Position numbers and translations under genes: made by a program. A model generated the notes under the pieces. That model saw only the letters and a program-made list of their open reading frames with translations. It searched no databases and was not told where the DNA came from. Of a stretch of 64,000 nucleotides of DNA, positions 9,151 to 18,817 are shown in pieces. Position 1 is the stretch's first letter, and each line of letters starts with the position of its first letter. Source of the DNA: Chitinophagales bacterium (GTDB lineage Bacteria; Bacteroidota; Bacteroidia; Chitinophagales; JADIYW01); the NCBI GenBank assembly GCA_023957235.1, contig JAMLHI010000003.1, forward strand, positions 1 through 64,000, in the 5' to 3' direction.

Positions 9151-12100
9151 TTAAAAATCTTTAGACAATGAAAACATCCACATCGGTTTTTTACTGACTA
9201 TTCCTCCATCAATTCCCCATGCTATATCCATTCGAATAAAATAACCTAATAGTGTAGTCCTAGCTCCAACTCCAGTTCCCATTACAGTAGGATTTCTGAA
9301 ATATTCAGCCCATACTACAACAGGTGTAGATGTCCCATCTGGTGTGATTTGTTGTTGGATATATGGGTTTTTCTTATTGAATGGAAGCAACCCATTATAT
9401 GCTGTCCCAATATCAAAAAAACTAATGAGTTGAAAGTTTCTAATAAAAGATGATTTGATGGGCTTTTTAGATATAAAGGAAAATAAAGGAAGCCTAAGTT
9501 CGCTATTGATAACAAAAGCACTATTGCCATTTCTAATGTTGATAGGAAATCCTCTGACATTAGTAGCTTGTGCTTGGAAAGCAAAGTCTTGATTGGAAGC
9601 GATAGATATATCGTCATTATATTTATTATTCAGCCATGTATCAACGCCTCCCAAATAATAAATTACCTTTTTCTGTCCAAAAGAACTTGCTCCAGCAAAT
9701 CTATTGGCCCAAATAAAATTTTTGTAAATAGTCGTATAGTGCCTAGCATCAAAGCCAAATGTGAATAAATTGGATTTCTTTTGATTCCAGTTTTTGAAAT
9801 ATTCTGTATAAATTTTATATCTGAATCCATTATAGATATTTTCAGATATCTCTTTAGAGTTGTCGTGGACAAATTCTAATTTTAAAAATGACCAATTTTC
9901 TTTTCTATCGACGTCAGCTATCATTGTGATAGTGTCTGTATAACCCAAAATAAGCCTGTCGTTTCTGACTCCTGAATATAATCTTAGGCTTTTGGTGACA
10001 TCAAAAGGATAGCTCAGTCTTACTTCTGCATAATTGGTTTTTTGTTTGCCAATTGCAGGGATAAGAAAGATATTATTGACCAATAAAGAATATCTTTCTT
10101 GGTTGGATTTTCGATAAAATAATAACCTTTTATCAAGTCGTTTTTTCAAATTTTCATAACTGATAAATAATTCTGTTCCCTTAAAATTGGAAGGCAATCT
10201 AAACCCTCCAATGAGTTTATGGTCTTCCATCAGATCTTGAATGCCGAATGTAATCATCCCACTTAACTCTGGGTAATCAAAGCGACTACCGTTTTGTGCA
10301 ACACTCTGATAGGAAAAAGGCAATACTGAATTATCTAGTTGGGTAGTCAGAAAACTGGAAGAAAATTTTGCCCGATAAGAAACAGAGCCTCCAGGTCGAT
10401 ATTGTGTAATTGCCCTTCCCTCTAATTCAGGATAAGTAAATTCCTCATCTCCATAAATAGATTTTAGGGAGTCTATGTATTGTTTGTGTCTTTCATTTTT
10501 TTCTGACTGAGTAGGTAAGGAGTAATTATATTTTGAATGAAAAGTGAATTTAAAATTTGTTGGGGTTAATAAACTATCTAGTTCTTTTTTCTCTACTGTC
10601 TGAGAAGTTGAATCTTGTAGTAAATTATCTGTAATAGATGAAACTCCATTCTTCAAGGAAGTCAATGAGTTTCTAAATTCTGTATTTTTAAGATTAGCTA
10701 TCCATTCTAATTGTGGAATAGGCTCAAGAAAGGCTGCTTTCTTTTTCATTTCCTTAGTAAGAAATAACCATTGATTTGTCTTAGTAGAAATAGAATATTC
10801 TATGATATTGCTAGAAATATTTGTTATTGATGTACTTGCAACATTGAGTGTGTAAAGTGAATCAAGATATAATTTATCACCATCAACAATACTGTCTATT
10901 GAGAATAATATAGGTTCTAAATGACTTTTGTATAAATTATAAATGCCATTTTTGTCTGATAAATAGATGATTTCCTGATCATTCAGTTTCGTAGCTTGTA
11001 TTTGATTGCCTTGTTTTTCTGAAGTAATGGCGATGAGTTTTTTGTAATTTGGAGCTAATGATAGAAAATAAAGGTTTGTATTTCCTATAGGAAGAATGGA
11101 ATCAATATTATTTTTTTCTGTTTTAGCATTTGGTCTGTTGGATGAATACACGATTCCGTTGGTACCTGCTAAATTGATCATTATAGGATATGAGTCATCA
11201 AAAATGTCATTTGTCAATTGTGTAATACGCATGGTAGGCAGATGATAGAGGAAAATATCTGTCTGACCTTTATTCTGTGCTGAGAAAACTAGACTTTGTC
11301 CATCAGGAGAAAAATTAGTTTGGTAGATTCTCTGAAACCCTCTGATATCTTCTTTCACTTTCTTTTTCTCATCCAATTGGTATCGAATCATTTTGATTTG
11401 ATCTCGTTTTTCATGTATCCCGATAAGTTGGGTTCCATTAGGATGCCATGTCAGAATTGGATAAGACTGGTCATAGGGATAGTTGTCTGAGTTGAATCCT
11501 CCAGAAAATATTTTCTTTTTTTTGTGGGTGAGAATATTTTGAATATAAACTCTATATGCTCCTTGTTTGTGTTTTGCAAATGCAATAGATTGACCGTCAG
11601 GAGATATTTTTACTTCAGATATATTTTGTTTTTTTCTTGTTTTTATTTTAACCTCATTTTTTTTGTCTGGGATTGTTCTGTCAAGAATATCATTTTTTGA
11701 ATGGAATTGGCAATAAGTCTCCCATTCCTTGATGAGTTCTTCCAATGTCTTACCAATTGAATGAACCAAACCTTTGTTGGTGCTTCTATAAATTCTAGTG
11801 AGGTATAAAATATTTTTGATAGCATGGCTACCATATTTTTCATACACATAAAACCATAAAGCATGACCAGCAAGAGTAGCATCTTCTTTTGCTAATTTGG
11901 AAAAAGATGGGCTAGAGGTATGATTCCAAAAATTTCTTAAAGAATCATCATTTTGTGTGTTCCAGCCAGTACCAATAAAATTGGCAAGTCCAGAAATATA
12001 CCAATTGGGAAGATTGAGAAATACAGAGTTTTGAACGGATTCGAAAAAATTCTGTCCTGCCATCATACTGTTGAGATAGACTTTTGTGAGTTCTCTTCTA

Positions 12101-12525
12101 AGCATATTGAGCATATCTCTATGGTTCCCATTGAAGTATAAAAATATTTTAGCTTCATCAGAAATATTGGTTCCTCCTACATTATAGGTGTTTTCCGCAA
12201 TTCCAATATTAGTTTGAGATAAATCAGTAATGTCATTGTAAATCAGGATTTCAATTTTAGAACCATAGGTAAAATTGAGCTGGTCCTCTAGCTCCTGAAT
12301 TCCATTTTCTGCAGCAGTGATAATAAACTTGCCCAATTCTTGACCGCCCGGATAATAATAAGTGATAAAATGTTCTGATTCGTATGAAACCCAGTCAAAA
12401 TCATGGTATTGCACTCTATTTTGACCAAAAGATACTTGTGTGTTTTGAGCAAAAAGCGTATTGAATCCCATAAGAATGGTAATCACTATCATCATTTTAT
12501 ATGTCCAACTACGCTCTTTTATCAT
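9151..12525 (-). CDS. Large exported protein: degenerate protease-like domain, TolB-type propeller, outer-membrane barrel
   Basis: A signal peptide ends at NTLFAQ; the true start may be one of the Met at residues 11-12. Residues about 40-275 resemble the peptidase-MA (gluzincin) region of Bacteroidota proteins, but the expected HELTH-type box reads RRELTKVYLN and the expected Glu in the WxxEGLA box is Ser (NWYISGLANF), so metal catalysis looks lost. Residues about 300-600 carry TolB/WD40-like repeats (SPDGQSIAFAKHKQGAYRVY and SPDGQSLVFSAQNKGQTDIF). The C-terminal 350 residues look like a BamA/surface-antigen barrel, with many alternating hydrophobic strands and a terminal Phe (WMFSLSKDF). It probably sits in the outer membrane. 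The function of this family is not established. Confidence 0.75.
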   Translation of the reverse strand: MIKERSWTYKMMIVITILMGFNTLFAQNTQVSFGQNRVQYHDFDWVSYESEHFITYYYPGGQELGKFIITAAENGIQELEDQLNFTYGSKIEILIYNDITDLSQTNIGIAENTYNVGGTNISDEAKIFLYFNGNHRDMLNMLRRELTKVYLNSMMAGQNFFESVQNSVFLNLPNWYISGLANFIGTGWNTQNDDSLRNFWNHTSSPSFSKLAKEDATLAGHALWFYVYEKYGSHAIKNILYLTRIYRSTNKGLVHSIGKTLEELIKEWETYCQFHSKNDILDRTIPDKKNEVKIKTRKKQNISEVKISPDGQSIAFAKHKQGAYRVYIQNILTHKKKKIFSGGFNSDNYPYDQSYPILTWHPNGTQLIGIHEKRDQIKMIRYQLDEKKKVKEDIRGFQRIYQTNFSPDGQSLVFSAQNKGQTDIFLYHLPTMRITQLTNDIFDDSYPIMINLAGTNGIVYSSNRPNAKTEKNNIDSILPIGNTNLYFLSLAPNYKKLIAITSEKQGNQIQATKLNDQEIIYLSDKNGIYNLYKSHLEPILFSIDSIVDGDKLYLDSLYTLNVASTSITNISSNIIEYSISTKTNQWLFLTKEMKKKAAFLEPIPQLEWIANLKNTEFRNSLTSLKNGVSSITDNLLQDSTSQTVEKKELDSLLTPTNFKFTFHSKYNYSLPTQSEKNERHKQYIDSLKSIYGDEEFTYPELEGRAITQYRPGGSVSYRAKFSSSFLTTQLDNSVLPFSYQSVAQNGSRFDYPELSGMITFGIQDLMEDHKLIGGFRLPSNFKGTELFISYENLKKRLDKRLLFYRKSNQERYSLLVNNIFLIPAIGKQKTNYAEVRLSYPFDVTKSLRLYSGVRNDRLILGYTDTITMIADVDRKENWSFLKLEFVHDNSKEISENIYNGFRYKIYTEYFKNWNQKKSNLFTFGFDARHYTTIYKNFIWANRFAGASSFGQKKVIYYLGGVDTWLNNKYNDDISIASNQDFAFQAQATNVRGFPINIRNGNSAFVINSELRLPLFSFISKKPIKSSFIRNFQLISFFDIGTAYNGLLPFNKKNPYIQQQITPDGTSTPVVVWAEYFRNPTVMGTGVGARTTLLGYFIRMDIAWGIDGGIVSKKPMWMFSLSKDF

Positions 12526-12612
12526 CTATTTCTAATATCTGCTTCTAATTTATCATACCTTTACAAAATTTCAAAACATATTTAAGTTGGAAATCACTAA
12601 AACCCTATTTAA

Positions 12613-13251
12613 ATGACTACTATTACTTCTTTTGTATTCAATCCATTTTATGAGAACACTTATATAATCGCTGATGAAAACAATGATTGTTGGGTAGTTG
12701 ACCCTGGATGTTACTCAGAAGGAGAGCAAATGAAATTAATAAATTATATTACAGAGAAGCAACTTCGTCCTGTATTATTATTGAATACACATTGCCATTT
12801 AGATCATATTTTTGGAAATTCATTGATAGCTAAAACATATAATTTGTCACCTTATTGGCATGAAAATGAAACCCAGATAGCGAAAAATGCTAAAATTGGT
12901 GCGATGATGTTTGGTGTAAAAGCTCCTGAATATGTTGAACCAGGTGGTTTTTTGAAAGAAGGTGAGGTGCTGACAATTGGGAGTTCAACTTTTAAAATAT
13001 TGTTTACTCCAGGGCATTCTCCAGGTAGTGTTTCGTTTTATAATGAAAAAGAAAAATATGTAATCGTTGGAGATGTCCTATTTAGAGAAAGTATTGGAAG
13101 AACAGACTTGCCGGGAGGAAATTTTGATGTTTTAATCAAATCTATAAAAAAGGAAATTTTGACTTTGCCGGAAGACACTGTAGTCTATAATGGTCATGGA
13201 GAACCCACGACTATAGGTCATGAGAAAAAGTACAATCCCTTTTTGAGATAA
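12613..13251 (+). CDS. Metallo-beta-lactamase-fold hydrolase (GloB/hydroxyacylglutathione hydrolase-like)
   Basis: The 212-residue protein has the MBL zinc motif NTHCHLDHIFGN (HxHxDH), a third ligand region in TPGHSPGSVSFY, an Asp bridging ligand in IVGDVLFRESIGRTDLPGG, and a last His in YNGHGEPTTIGHEKKYNP. This is the short glyoxalase-II-like subgroup that lacks the full C-terminal substrate domain. Substrates in this subgroup range from thioesters to sulfane sulfur compounds, so I do not name one. It starts on the strand opposite the preceding barrel gene; a TACCTTTA sequence about 50 bases upstream could be a weak -7 box. Confidence 0.88.
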   Translation: MTTITSFVFNPFYENTYIIADENNDCWVVDPGCYSEGEQMKLINYITEKQLRPVLLLNTHCHLDHIFGNSLIAKTYNLSPYWHENETQIAKNAKIGAMMFGVKAPEYVEPGGFLKEGEVLTIGSSTFKILFTPGHSPGSVSFYNEKEKYVIVGDVLFRESIGRTDLPGGNFDVLIKSIKKEILTLPEDTVVYNGHGEPTTIGHEKKYNPFLR

Positions 13252-13349
13252 ATGTGATTTTGTTTTTTAGAATTACAATCCCCTAAGAATGATGAACAGC
13301 CCATATTTGAGTGAAAAAATTGTTTATTTGTGAAAGTAATCAAGTCCGT

Positions 13350-14357
13350 ATGATATTAGTTACAGGTATAAATAGATGTATTTCAGAAGAGTTGATTCGG
13401 TGTCTTGTTGCTGATGGGCAAAAAATAAAAATTTTTCATTCCAAAGCCATCAACCTTAATCATTACAATCATTGGAAACAAAAGGTAGCGTTTTTTGAAG
13501 GAGATTTGTTAGATGTGACTGATGTCTATGATGCTATTGAGGGAGTGACTGCTGTCTATCATTGTGATTTGATTCCAGAATGGGAGAATTTAGGATATGA
13601 GTCAAGGATAAAGTACAATGTCGAAGGGACAGCCAATATTGTCAATGCGATGTTATACCATGGAGTCAATAGATTGATATTTTTCAGTTCCTTATCTGCT
13701 CTTGGTGCTTTACCTGAGAAAATAGCAGATGAACAAACCAAGATAGAAAAAAATGAATGGACAACTGAATATGCTCTCAGTATTATTTTGGCAGAAAGAG
13801 AAGTGTGGAGAGGGAGTGTAGAAGGGCTGAAAATCAATGTATTGAACTGTGGGCAGGTGCTAACTCATCATTGTAATGATTATAATCATTTTTATAAGGA
13901 AAGTTTAAATATTATCAAAAATCAATCTGTAGATATTTATTCATCTTCTATCTATTATGTAGATGTAGAGGATGTTGCAAATGTTGCTATCAAAGTGCTT
14001 TATGAAAAAGAATGGGATAAAAGATATTTGGTGTTTGGAGGTGAGATAAATAGACTAGATTTTTATAATCAGATAGCCCAATTTCATTCTTTGTCAATCA
14101 AAACTAAGAATATCAATGCTACAAAAATATTTTTCAAACTGACCAAGGATATATTAAAAAGTATTTTCTTACTACAAAGGAGAACATTTAGAAGAGTGGA
14201 TGCTAAGCAAATCATGCAGAAGTTTCATTATGATAATGCATGGACGACTGAACATCTGAATATGAAATGGACAAATCTGACAGAATTTTTGGAAAAGGAG
14301 AAATATTCTGAAAAAAATAATGATTTACACGGCAATGAAATAAAATCTGAGATATAA
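13350..14357 (+). CDS. Extended-SDR (3-beta-HSD/epimerase-like) protein with degenerate cofactor and catalytic motifs
   Basis: The fold is recognisable from MILVTGINRC, FEGDLLDVTDVYDAIEGV, VYHCDLIPEW, KYNVEGTANIVNAML and LIFFSSLSALGALPEK, which follow the extended-SDR pattern closely. Two key motifs are damaged. The TGxxGxxG dinucleotide loop reads TGINRCIS, and the YxxxK catalytic pair reads YALSI, keeping Tyr but replacing Lys with Ile. The chain is otherwise full length (335 residues), so it may be a pseudoenzyme rather than a decaying gene. The start at 13350 puts the first beta strand at the N-terminus; a GTG at 13311 is in frame upstream. It lies 27 bases before thyA and may be cotranscribed with thyA-folA. 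Confidence 0.75.
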   Translation: MILVTGINRCISEELIRCLVADGQKIKIFHSKAINLNHYNHWKQKVAFFEGDLLDVTDVYDAIEGVTAVYHCDLIPEWENLGYESRIKYNVEGTANIVNAMLYHGVNRLIFFSSLSALGALPEKIADEQTKIEKNEWTTEYALSIILAEREVWRGSVEGLKINVLNCGQVLTHHCNDYNHFYKESLNIIKNQSVDIYSSSIYYVDVEDVANVAIKVLYEKEWDKRYLVFGGEINRLDFYNQIAQFHSLSIKTKNINATKIFFKLTKDILKSIFLLQRRTFRRVDAKQIMQKFHYDNAWTTEHLNMKWTNLTEFLEKEKYSEKNNDLHGNEIKSEI

Positions 14358-14384
14358 TTTTATAATTTTTTAGATATTGGTATT

Positions 14385-15287
14385 ATGAAGCAGTATCAAG
14401 ATTTGCTAAGACATATTTTAGCACATGGAGAAAAGAGAGAAGACCGTACTGGTACAGGTACAATAGGTGTGTTTGGATATCAAATGCGGTTTGATTTGAA
14501 TGAAGGATTTCCTTTGGTGACAACAAAAAAAGTACATTTAAAATCAATTATTTACGAACTATTGTGGTTTTTGAAAGGAGAAACAAATATTCAATATCTA
14601 TGTGAAAATAATGTCAGGATATGGGATGATTGGCCTTATGCCAAATATAAATGTAGCGATGATTTTCAGGGTGAAGACATGAAGACATTTGCCCAAAAGA
14701 TAGCATCTGATGCTTCCTTTGCAGAAAAATGGGGCGATCTTGGACCTGTTTATGGTTCGCAATGGAGGTGCTGGCCAGATGGCAATGGAGGTCAAATTGA
14801 CCAAATCTCCAAACTAATTAACCAAATCAAAAATAGTCCAGATTCCAGAAGATTGATTGTAAGTGCATGGAATGTGGCAGATATCGAACAGATGACTTTG
14901 CCCCCTTGTCATACAATTTTTCAATTCTATGTGGGTCAACCCAAAGAGAAGAACGGAAAGCGGAGACTTTCTTGCCAGTTGTATCAGCGAAGTGCAGATA
15001 CATTTTTGGGCGTCCCATTTAATATTGCTTCTTATGCTTTATTTACGATGATGGTGGCTCAGGTCTGTGATTTGGAATTGGGAGATTTTGTACACACATT
15101 TGGAGATGCTCATATATATCTTAATCATATTGAACAAGTTAATTTGCAATTGACAAGAGAGCCATTATCTCTGCCTCAGATGTATGTAAATCCTGAAGTA
15201 AAAGATATATTTGCATTTCGTTTTGAAGATTTTGAATTAAAAAATTACCAAAGTCATCCTGCTATTAAAGGAGAGGTGGCTGTCTAA
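14385..15287 (+). CDS. thyA: Thymidylate synthase
   Basis: ThyA methylates dUMP to dTMP using methylene-tetrahydrofolate. Visible motifs are [41 protein letters not shown], the catalytic Cys175 in [33 protein letters not shown] and [12 protein letters not shown]. It is somewhat longer than E. coli ThyA because of an insertion around residues 85-125, the usual variation in this family. It is followed after 16 bases by folA, which regenerates the folate cofactor. Confidence 0.97.
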   Translation: MKQYQDLLRHILAHGEKREDRTGTGTIGVFGYQMRFDLNEGFPLVTTKKVHLKSIIYELLWFLKGETNIQYLCENNVRIWDDWPYAKYKCSDDFQGEDMKTFAQKIASDASFAEKWGDLGPVYGSQWRCWPDGNGGQIDQISKLINQIKNSPDSRRLIVSAWNVADIEQMTLPPCHTIFQFYVGQPKEKNGKRRLSCQLYQRSADTFLGVPFNIASYALFTMMVAQVCDLELGDFVHTFGDAHIYLNHIEQVNLQLTREPLSLPQMYVNPEVKDIFAFRFEDFELKNYQSHPAIKGEVAV

Positions 15288-15303
15288 AAATTATAAACAG
15301 AAA

Positions 15304-15795
15304 ATGATTATATCTCTAATAGTAGCTGTTTCTGAAAATGGCGTTATAGGAAAAGGTAATAAATTACCATGGAAATTATCTGCTGATTTAAAAAGATTTA
15401 AGTATTATACAAAAGGTAAGGCAGTCATTATGGGACGTAAAACGTATGAGTCTATTGGTCATATTTTGCCTGATAGAATTAATATCATTTTGAGTCAAGA
15501 TAAAATGTACAAGCCTGATAAAACTATTGTCTTCTCCGCCATTTCTGATGCCATTAATTTTGTTGCTGATAATAATTTAGAGGAAGTTTTTATTATTGGA
15601 GGAGCAAATATCTATCAACAGACTTTTGATATTGCAGATAGGATTTATTTGACTAAAGTACATACTACAATAGAAGAAGGCGATGCTTTTTTCCATGAAA
15701 TTGATATGTCAGAATGGGATATTGTGGATGAAGAGTTTGTAGCAAAAGATGATAAAAATGAATTTGACAGTACTTTTTATCTTTTAGAACAATAA
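15304..15795 (+). CDS. folA: Dihydrofolate reductase
   Basis: This 163-residue enzyme reduces dihydrofolate to tetrahydrofolate with NADPH. It shows SLIVAVSENGVIGKGNKLPW, KRFKYYTKGKAVIMGRKTYE, DRINIILSQD and EEVFIIGGANIYQQTF, and ends with the Phe/Tyr-rich last strand FDSTFYLLEQ. The usual active-site acid is present as SADLKRF. Placement directly after thyA is the classic thyA-folA arrangement. Confidence 0.97.
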   Translation: MIISLIVAVSENGVIGKGNKLPWKLSADLKRFKYYTKGKAVIMGRKTYESIGHILPDRINIILSQDKMYKPDKTIVFSAISDAINFVADNNLEEVFIIGGANIYQQTFDIADRIYLTKVHTTIEEGDAFFHEIDMSEWDIVDEEFVAKDDKNEFDSTFYLLEQ

Positions 15796-15811
15796 GGATT
15801 CCTCCATCTAC

Positions 15812-16828
15812 TTAAATCACACCTTCGGGATATTGCATCGTTACACAATGTAAAGAGCCATGTTGCAATATCAATGGAAAGCAATTGATGCCTATTACTT
15901 TTCTTTCAGGAAATATAGATTGAATAATGGCTAAGGCAGTGTCATCTTGGCTCACGCCATATATGGGAACAAGTACTGCACCATTGATAATGGTAAAATT
16001 GGCATACGTTGCAGGAAGTCGATTGCCTTCTGGATCATAACAGGCTTCTGGCAATGGGAGAGCAATGAGTTGATAAGGTTGATTATCAAGATTTCTAAAA
16101 GTTTTCAATTCTTCCTCCATCGCTTTTAGCGCTTCATAATGCTCGTCATTTTCATCATCAGATTTTACATAGGCAATTGTATTTTCTTTACAGAATCTAG
16201 CTAAAGTATCAATATGTGAATCAGTATCATCACCTGCAAGATATCCATGATTCAACCAAAGTACTCTTTCAGTTCCAAATAATTCTTTAAAATTTTCTTC
16301 AATGTCTTCCATACTGAGGTGAGGATTTCTATTTGGAGAAAGTTGACAAGCAGTAGTAGTCATAATCGTCCCTTTTCCATCGCTTTCAATTCCTCCTCCT
16401 TCAAGTACCATTCCTACCTTGAACAAAGCATTGGTCTTAAAAATTTCTTTTTCAAATAGTTGATAACTAATCAGATTATCTTTATCAGCAGCAAACTTTA
16501 AGCCCCAGCCATTGAAGATAAAATCTAATAAGGTCATCTCTCCGTCTTCTTCGATAGTTATTGCGCCATGATCTCTAGCCCAAGTGTCATTAGAAGGTAT
16601 TTCTACTAATATGAGTCGATTTTCAGGAATATTTTGAAGATAAGATTTGACAGTAGAGAGATTGTCACATACGATTAATATTTTTTGAAATTGACTGATT
16701 GCTTCAGCTATGGCAACAAAGCAAGGTATGACTTGTTCAAGATATGGCGCCCAATCCGAATTTTTATGAGGAAAAGTAAGTTGGACTGCACTTTGTTTTT
16801 CCCATTCTGCAGGTAGTCTTCTTTGCAT
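15812..16828 (-). CDS. aguA: Agmatine deiminase (peptidyl-arginine deiminase family)
   Basis: The enzyme hydrolyses agmatine to N-carbamoylputrescine and ammonia in a polyamine route. The guanidine-binding and catalytic segments of the family are present: NDTWARDHGAITI, MVLEGGGIESDGKGT, YLAGDDTDSHIDTLARF, and the C-terminal nucleophile region HGSLHCVTMQ with Cys328. It begins MQRRLPAEWEKQSAVQLTFP, as expected. Length of 338 residues is normal. No N-carbamoylputrescine amidase gene is adjacent. It is convergent with folA. Confidence 0.9.
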   Translation of the reverse strand: MQRRLPAEWEKQSAVQLTFPHKNSDWAPYLEQVIPCFVAIAEAISQFQKILIVCDNLSTVKSYLQNIPENRLILVEIPSNDTWARDHGAITIEEDGEMTLLDFIFNGWGLKFAADKDNLISYQLFEKEIFKTNALFKVGMVLEGGGIESDGKGTIMTTTACQLSPNRNPHLSMEDIEENFKELFGTERVLWLNHGYLAGDDTDSHIDTLARFCKENTIAYVKSDDENDEHYEALKAMEEELKTFRNLDNQPYQLIALPLPEACYDPEGNRLPATYANFTIINGAVLVPIYGVSQDDTALAIIQSIFPERKVIGINCFPLILQHGSLHCVTMQYPEGVI

Positions 16829-16844
16829 TTCAATTTGTTTGTTA

Positions 16845-16852
16845 CAAAATTA
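16845..16852 (-). promoter_or_regulatory. Possible -7 box of aguA
   Basis: On the minus strand the sequence is TAATTTTG, a match to TAnnTTTG, 17 bases upstream of the aguA ATG. A TTG lies 25 bases further upstream (16878-16880), slightly beyond the usual spacing, so the leader would be very short and the call is tentative. Confidence 0.35.
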
Positions 16853-17010
16853 GCATAATAAACGAATGTCTATTGAACAAATTATTTCACTTGCAATCTT
16901 CTTCTAAAGTTTGAAATTATTCACTTGTATTTGAATTAAAAAAATCATAAAATGACAGTTTTCGTTGGAAATCTTTATTATTTGATTTACTTTAATTTGA
17001 ATTTTTAGCT

Positions 17011-17469
17011 ATGCGATTGATTGTATTCTTATTAGTTATCTTTATGAGCCATTTTGCTTACTCTCAGGGTAATACGGGTTCTGTTATATCTCAGGCTGAA
17101 TATTCTCTGACGCCACCTTCTTTTCTGGGTGGGAATCTTGCAAAAAAGAGCTTTCTTTCTTCACATATCCAGTATCCTAAAGAAGCTTTGATGAATAAAG
17201 TTGAAGGTGTTGTAGAGTTGAAAATGATTGTAGAAACTGATGGCTCACTTTCAGGCATAAAAATCATTAAGGACCCTGGAGGAGGATTGGGAGAGGAGGC
17301 TTTAAGAGTCTATTTATTAATGCCCAATTGGCAACCTGGCATACTGTATGGTCAGCCTGTTAGAGTGCCTATTACTGAAACTATCAATTTTAAACTGGTC
17401 AGGACTCAAGAACCTAAAGATAAAAAGATTGAGCCAGATCATAACAGAGTTAAAAGAACAAGGCTATAA
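17011..17469 (+). CDS. Exported TonB C-terminal-domain protein
   Basis: A signal peptide (MRLIVFLLVIFMSHFAYSQ) precedes a TonB-C domain at about residues 45-135. The domain reads IQYPKEALMNKVEGVVELKM, then ETDGSLSGIKIIKDPGGGLG, then EEALRVYLLMPNWQPG and ends VRVPITETINFKL, the standard Bacteroidota pattern. It has no N-terminal transmembrane energy-transduction module with an ExbB/D partner, so it is probably a periplasmic stand-alone TonB-C protein rather than a true TonB. The tail is basic and proline-poor. Its partner is unknown. Confidence 0.8.
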   Translation: MRLIVFLLVIFMSHFAYSQGNTGSVISQAEYSLTPPSFLGGNLAKKSFLSSHIQYPKEALMNKVEGVVELKMIVETDGSLSGIKIIKDPGGGLGEEALRVYLLMPNWQPGILYGQPVRVPITETINFKLVRTQEPKDKKIEPDHNRVKRTRL

Positions 17470-17477
17470 TGTGAAAA

Positions 17478-18734
17478 TTAGGTTTTTCTTTCTTTTTTCT
17501 TGGCAGCAGGAAATAAAATATTATTAAGTATAAGCCTATATCCAGGAGAATTGGGGTGAAGATTAAGGTCAGTGGGTGGGTCTCCAACTAGGTGTCGATA
17601 ATCTTCAGGGTCATGCCCTCCATAAAATGTCCAAGTGCCTTTCCCTAATTCACCATGCAAATATTTAGCTTCGTCAATCGTTTTATTTTCGCCCATGATC
17701 AGTACATCTTTTTTGATAACTCTCTTTTTGAAAGCTGTTGTCTGCCCCATAAAACCTTTGATAAGACGAGTATGATTTTGTGTGAGCATTGATGGTACTT
17801 GATCCCATTTGGCTGAAAATTCAAATAGGCTGAAAAAATCTAATCTTTCTTCCATAGGACGCATGGGAGGAACATCTATATCTGAATACTCATATTCCAT
17901 AGGGTTCATACTCAGCTTAAAATTCTCAAATGCAAAAGTTTTAGAATAATCAAGTTTTTGTTGAGCTTGAGGGTCTGCAGGGTCTCCGTCATATACTTGA
18001 TGGCAAATATCTATCCCATCTGCAGATAATGCAATATCGTATGAATCAGTAGCTGAACACATGGCAAACATAAAACCGCCGCCGACAACAAATTCTTTTA
18101 TTTTTTTGGAAACAGCAAGCTTTTCTTTGGAGACTTTATCATAACCTAAAGATTTAGCCAGTTGCTCAGCATCTTTTTGTTGTTGAATATACCAAGGTGC
18201 ATTGTGGAAGGATGAATAAAATTTCCCATACTGTCCTGTAAAATCTTCATGATGCAAGTGCAACCAATCATATAAGGCTAGTTGATTATTGAGAATTTCG
18301 GTATCATAAATGACAGTATATGGTATTTCTGCATAAGTCAATACTAAAGTAACTGCATCGTCCCAAGGAAGTTTGCCCGGCGGACTATAAACAGCAATTT
18401 TGGGTGCTTTTTCTAATCTTACAGCATCCATATTTTCTTCTGGCTGAGCAATTTCAGATAGAATAGCAGTCATTGTTGCATCTGCAATTGTTTGGTACTT
18501 TACTCCTCTGATGATACATTCCTTTTCAATGATAGGTGAAGATTTTAATGCAAAACTTCCTCCTTTATAATTCAAAAGCCAATCTACATCAATTCCTTTT
18601 TCTAATGCTAAATAAGCAATTCCATAAGCTTTCAGATGATTGGCCTGTGACTCATCCATAGGGATTAGGGTGTAGGATGCATAAGTAATAGATGTCCATA
18701 AGCTGAATAAAAGAAATAAAACTGACTTTTGCAT
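17478..18734 (-). CDS. Exported protein of a Bacteroidota family labelled asparagine synthetase B; function unknown
   Basis: The protein has a signal peptide ending near ITYASYTL and a conserved opening LIPMDESQANHLKAYGIAYL followed by the segment WLLNYKGGSF. Related Bacteroidota proteins are often labelled asparagine synthetase B. I see neither an N-terminal Cys glutaminase centre nor the SGGxDS-type ATP pyrophosphatase loop that such an enzyme needs, so I regard the label as wrong. Other visible segments are KIAVYSPPGKLPWDDAVTLV, EFVVGGGFMFAMCSATDSYD and TFYGGHDPEDYRHLVGDPPT. The middle resembles a class I glutamine-amidotransferase-like Rossmann fold (GGGFMFAMC), which is only a suggestion. 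The tail is lysine-rich. Confidence 0.6.
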   Translation of the reverse strand: MQKSVLFLLFSLWTSITYASYTLIPMDESQANHLKAYGIAYLALEKGIDVDWLLNYKGGSFALKSSPIIEKECIIRGVKYQTIADATMTAILSEIAQPEENMDAVRLEKAPKIAVYSPPGKLPWDDAVTLVLTYAEIPYTVIYDTEILNNQLALYDWLHLHHEDFTGQYGKFYSSFHNAPWYIQQQKDAEQLAKSLGYDKVSKEKLAVSKKIKEFVVGGGFMFAMCSATDSYDIALSADGIDICHQVYDGDPADPQAQQKLDYSKTFAFENFKLSMNPMEYEYSDIDVPPMRPMEERLDFFSLFEFSAKWDQVPSMLTQNHTRLIKGFMGQTTAFKKRVIKKDVLIMGENKTIDEAKYLHGELGKGTWTFYGGHDPEDYRHLVGDPPTDLNLHPNSPGYRLILNNILFPAAKKKERKT

Positions 18735-18817
18735 ATTCTAAAGTTACAATTTTTGATTGAGCTAATTTCTTATATTTTTATAAATTGTAGAGATGATTAC
18801 TTCATTGTTTTTATCCT

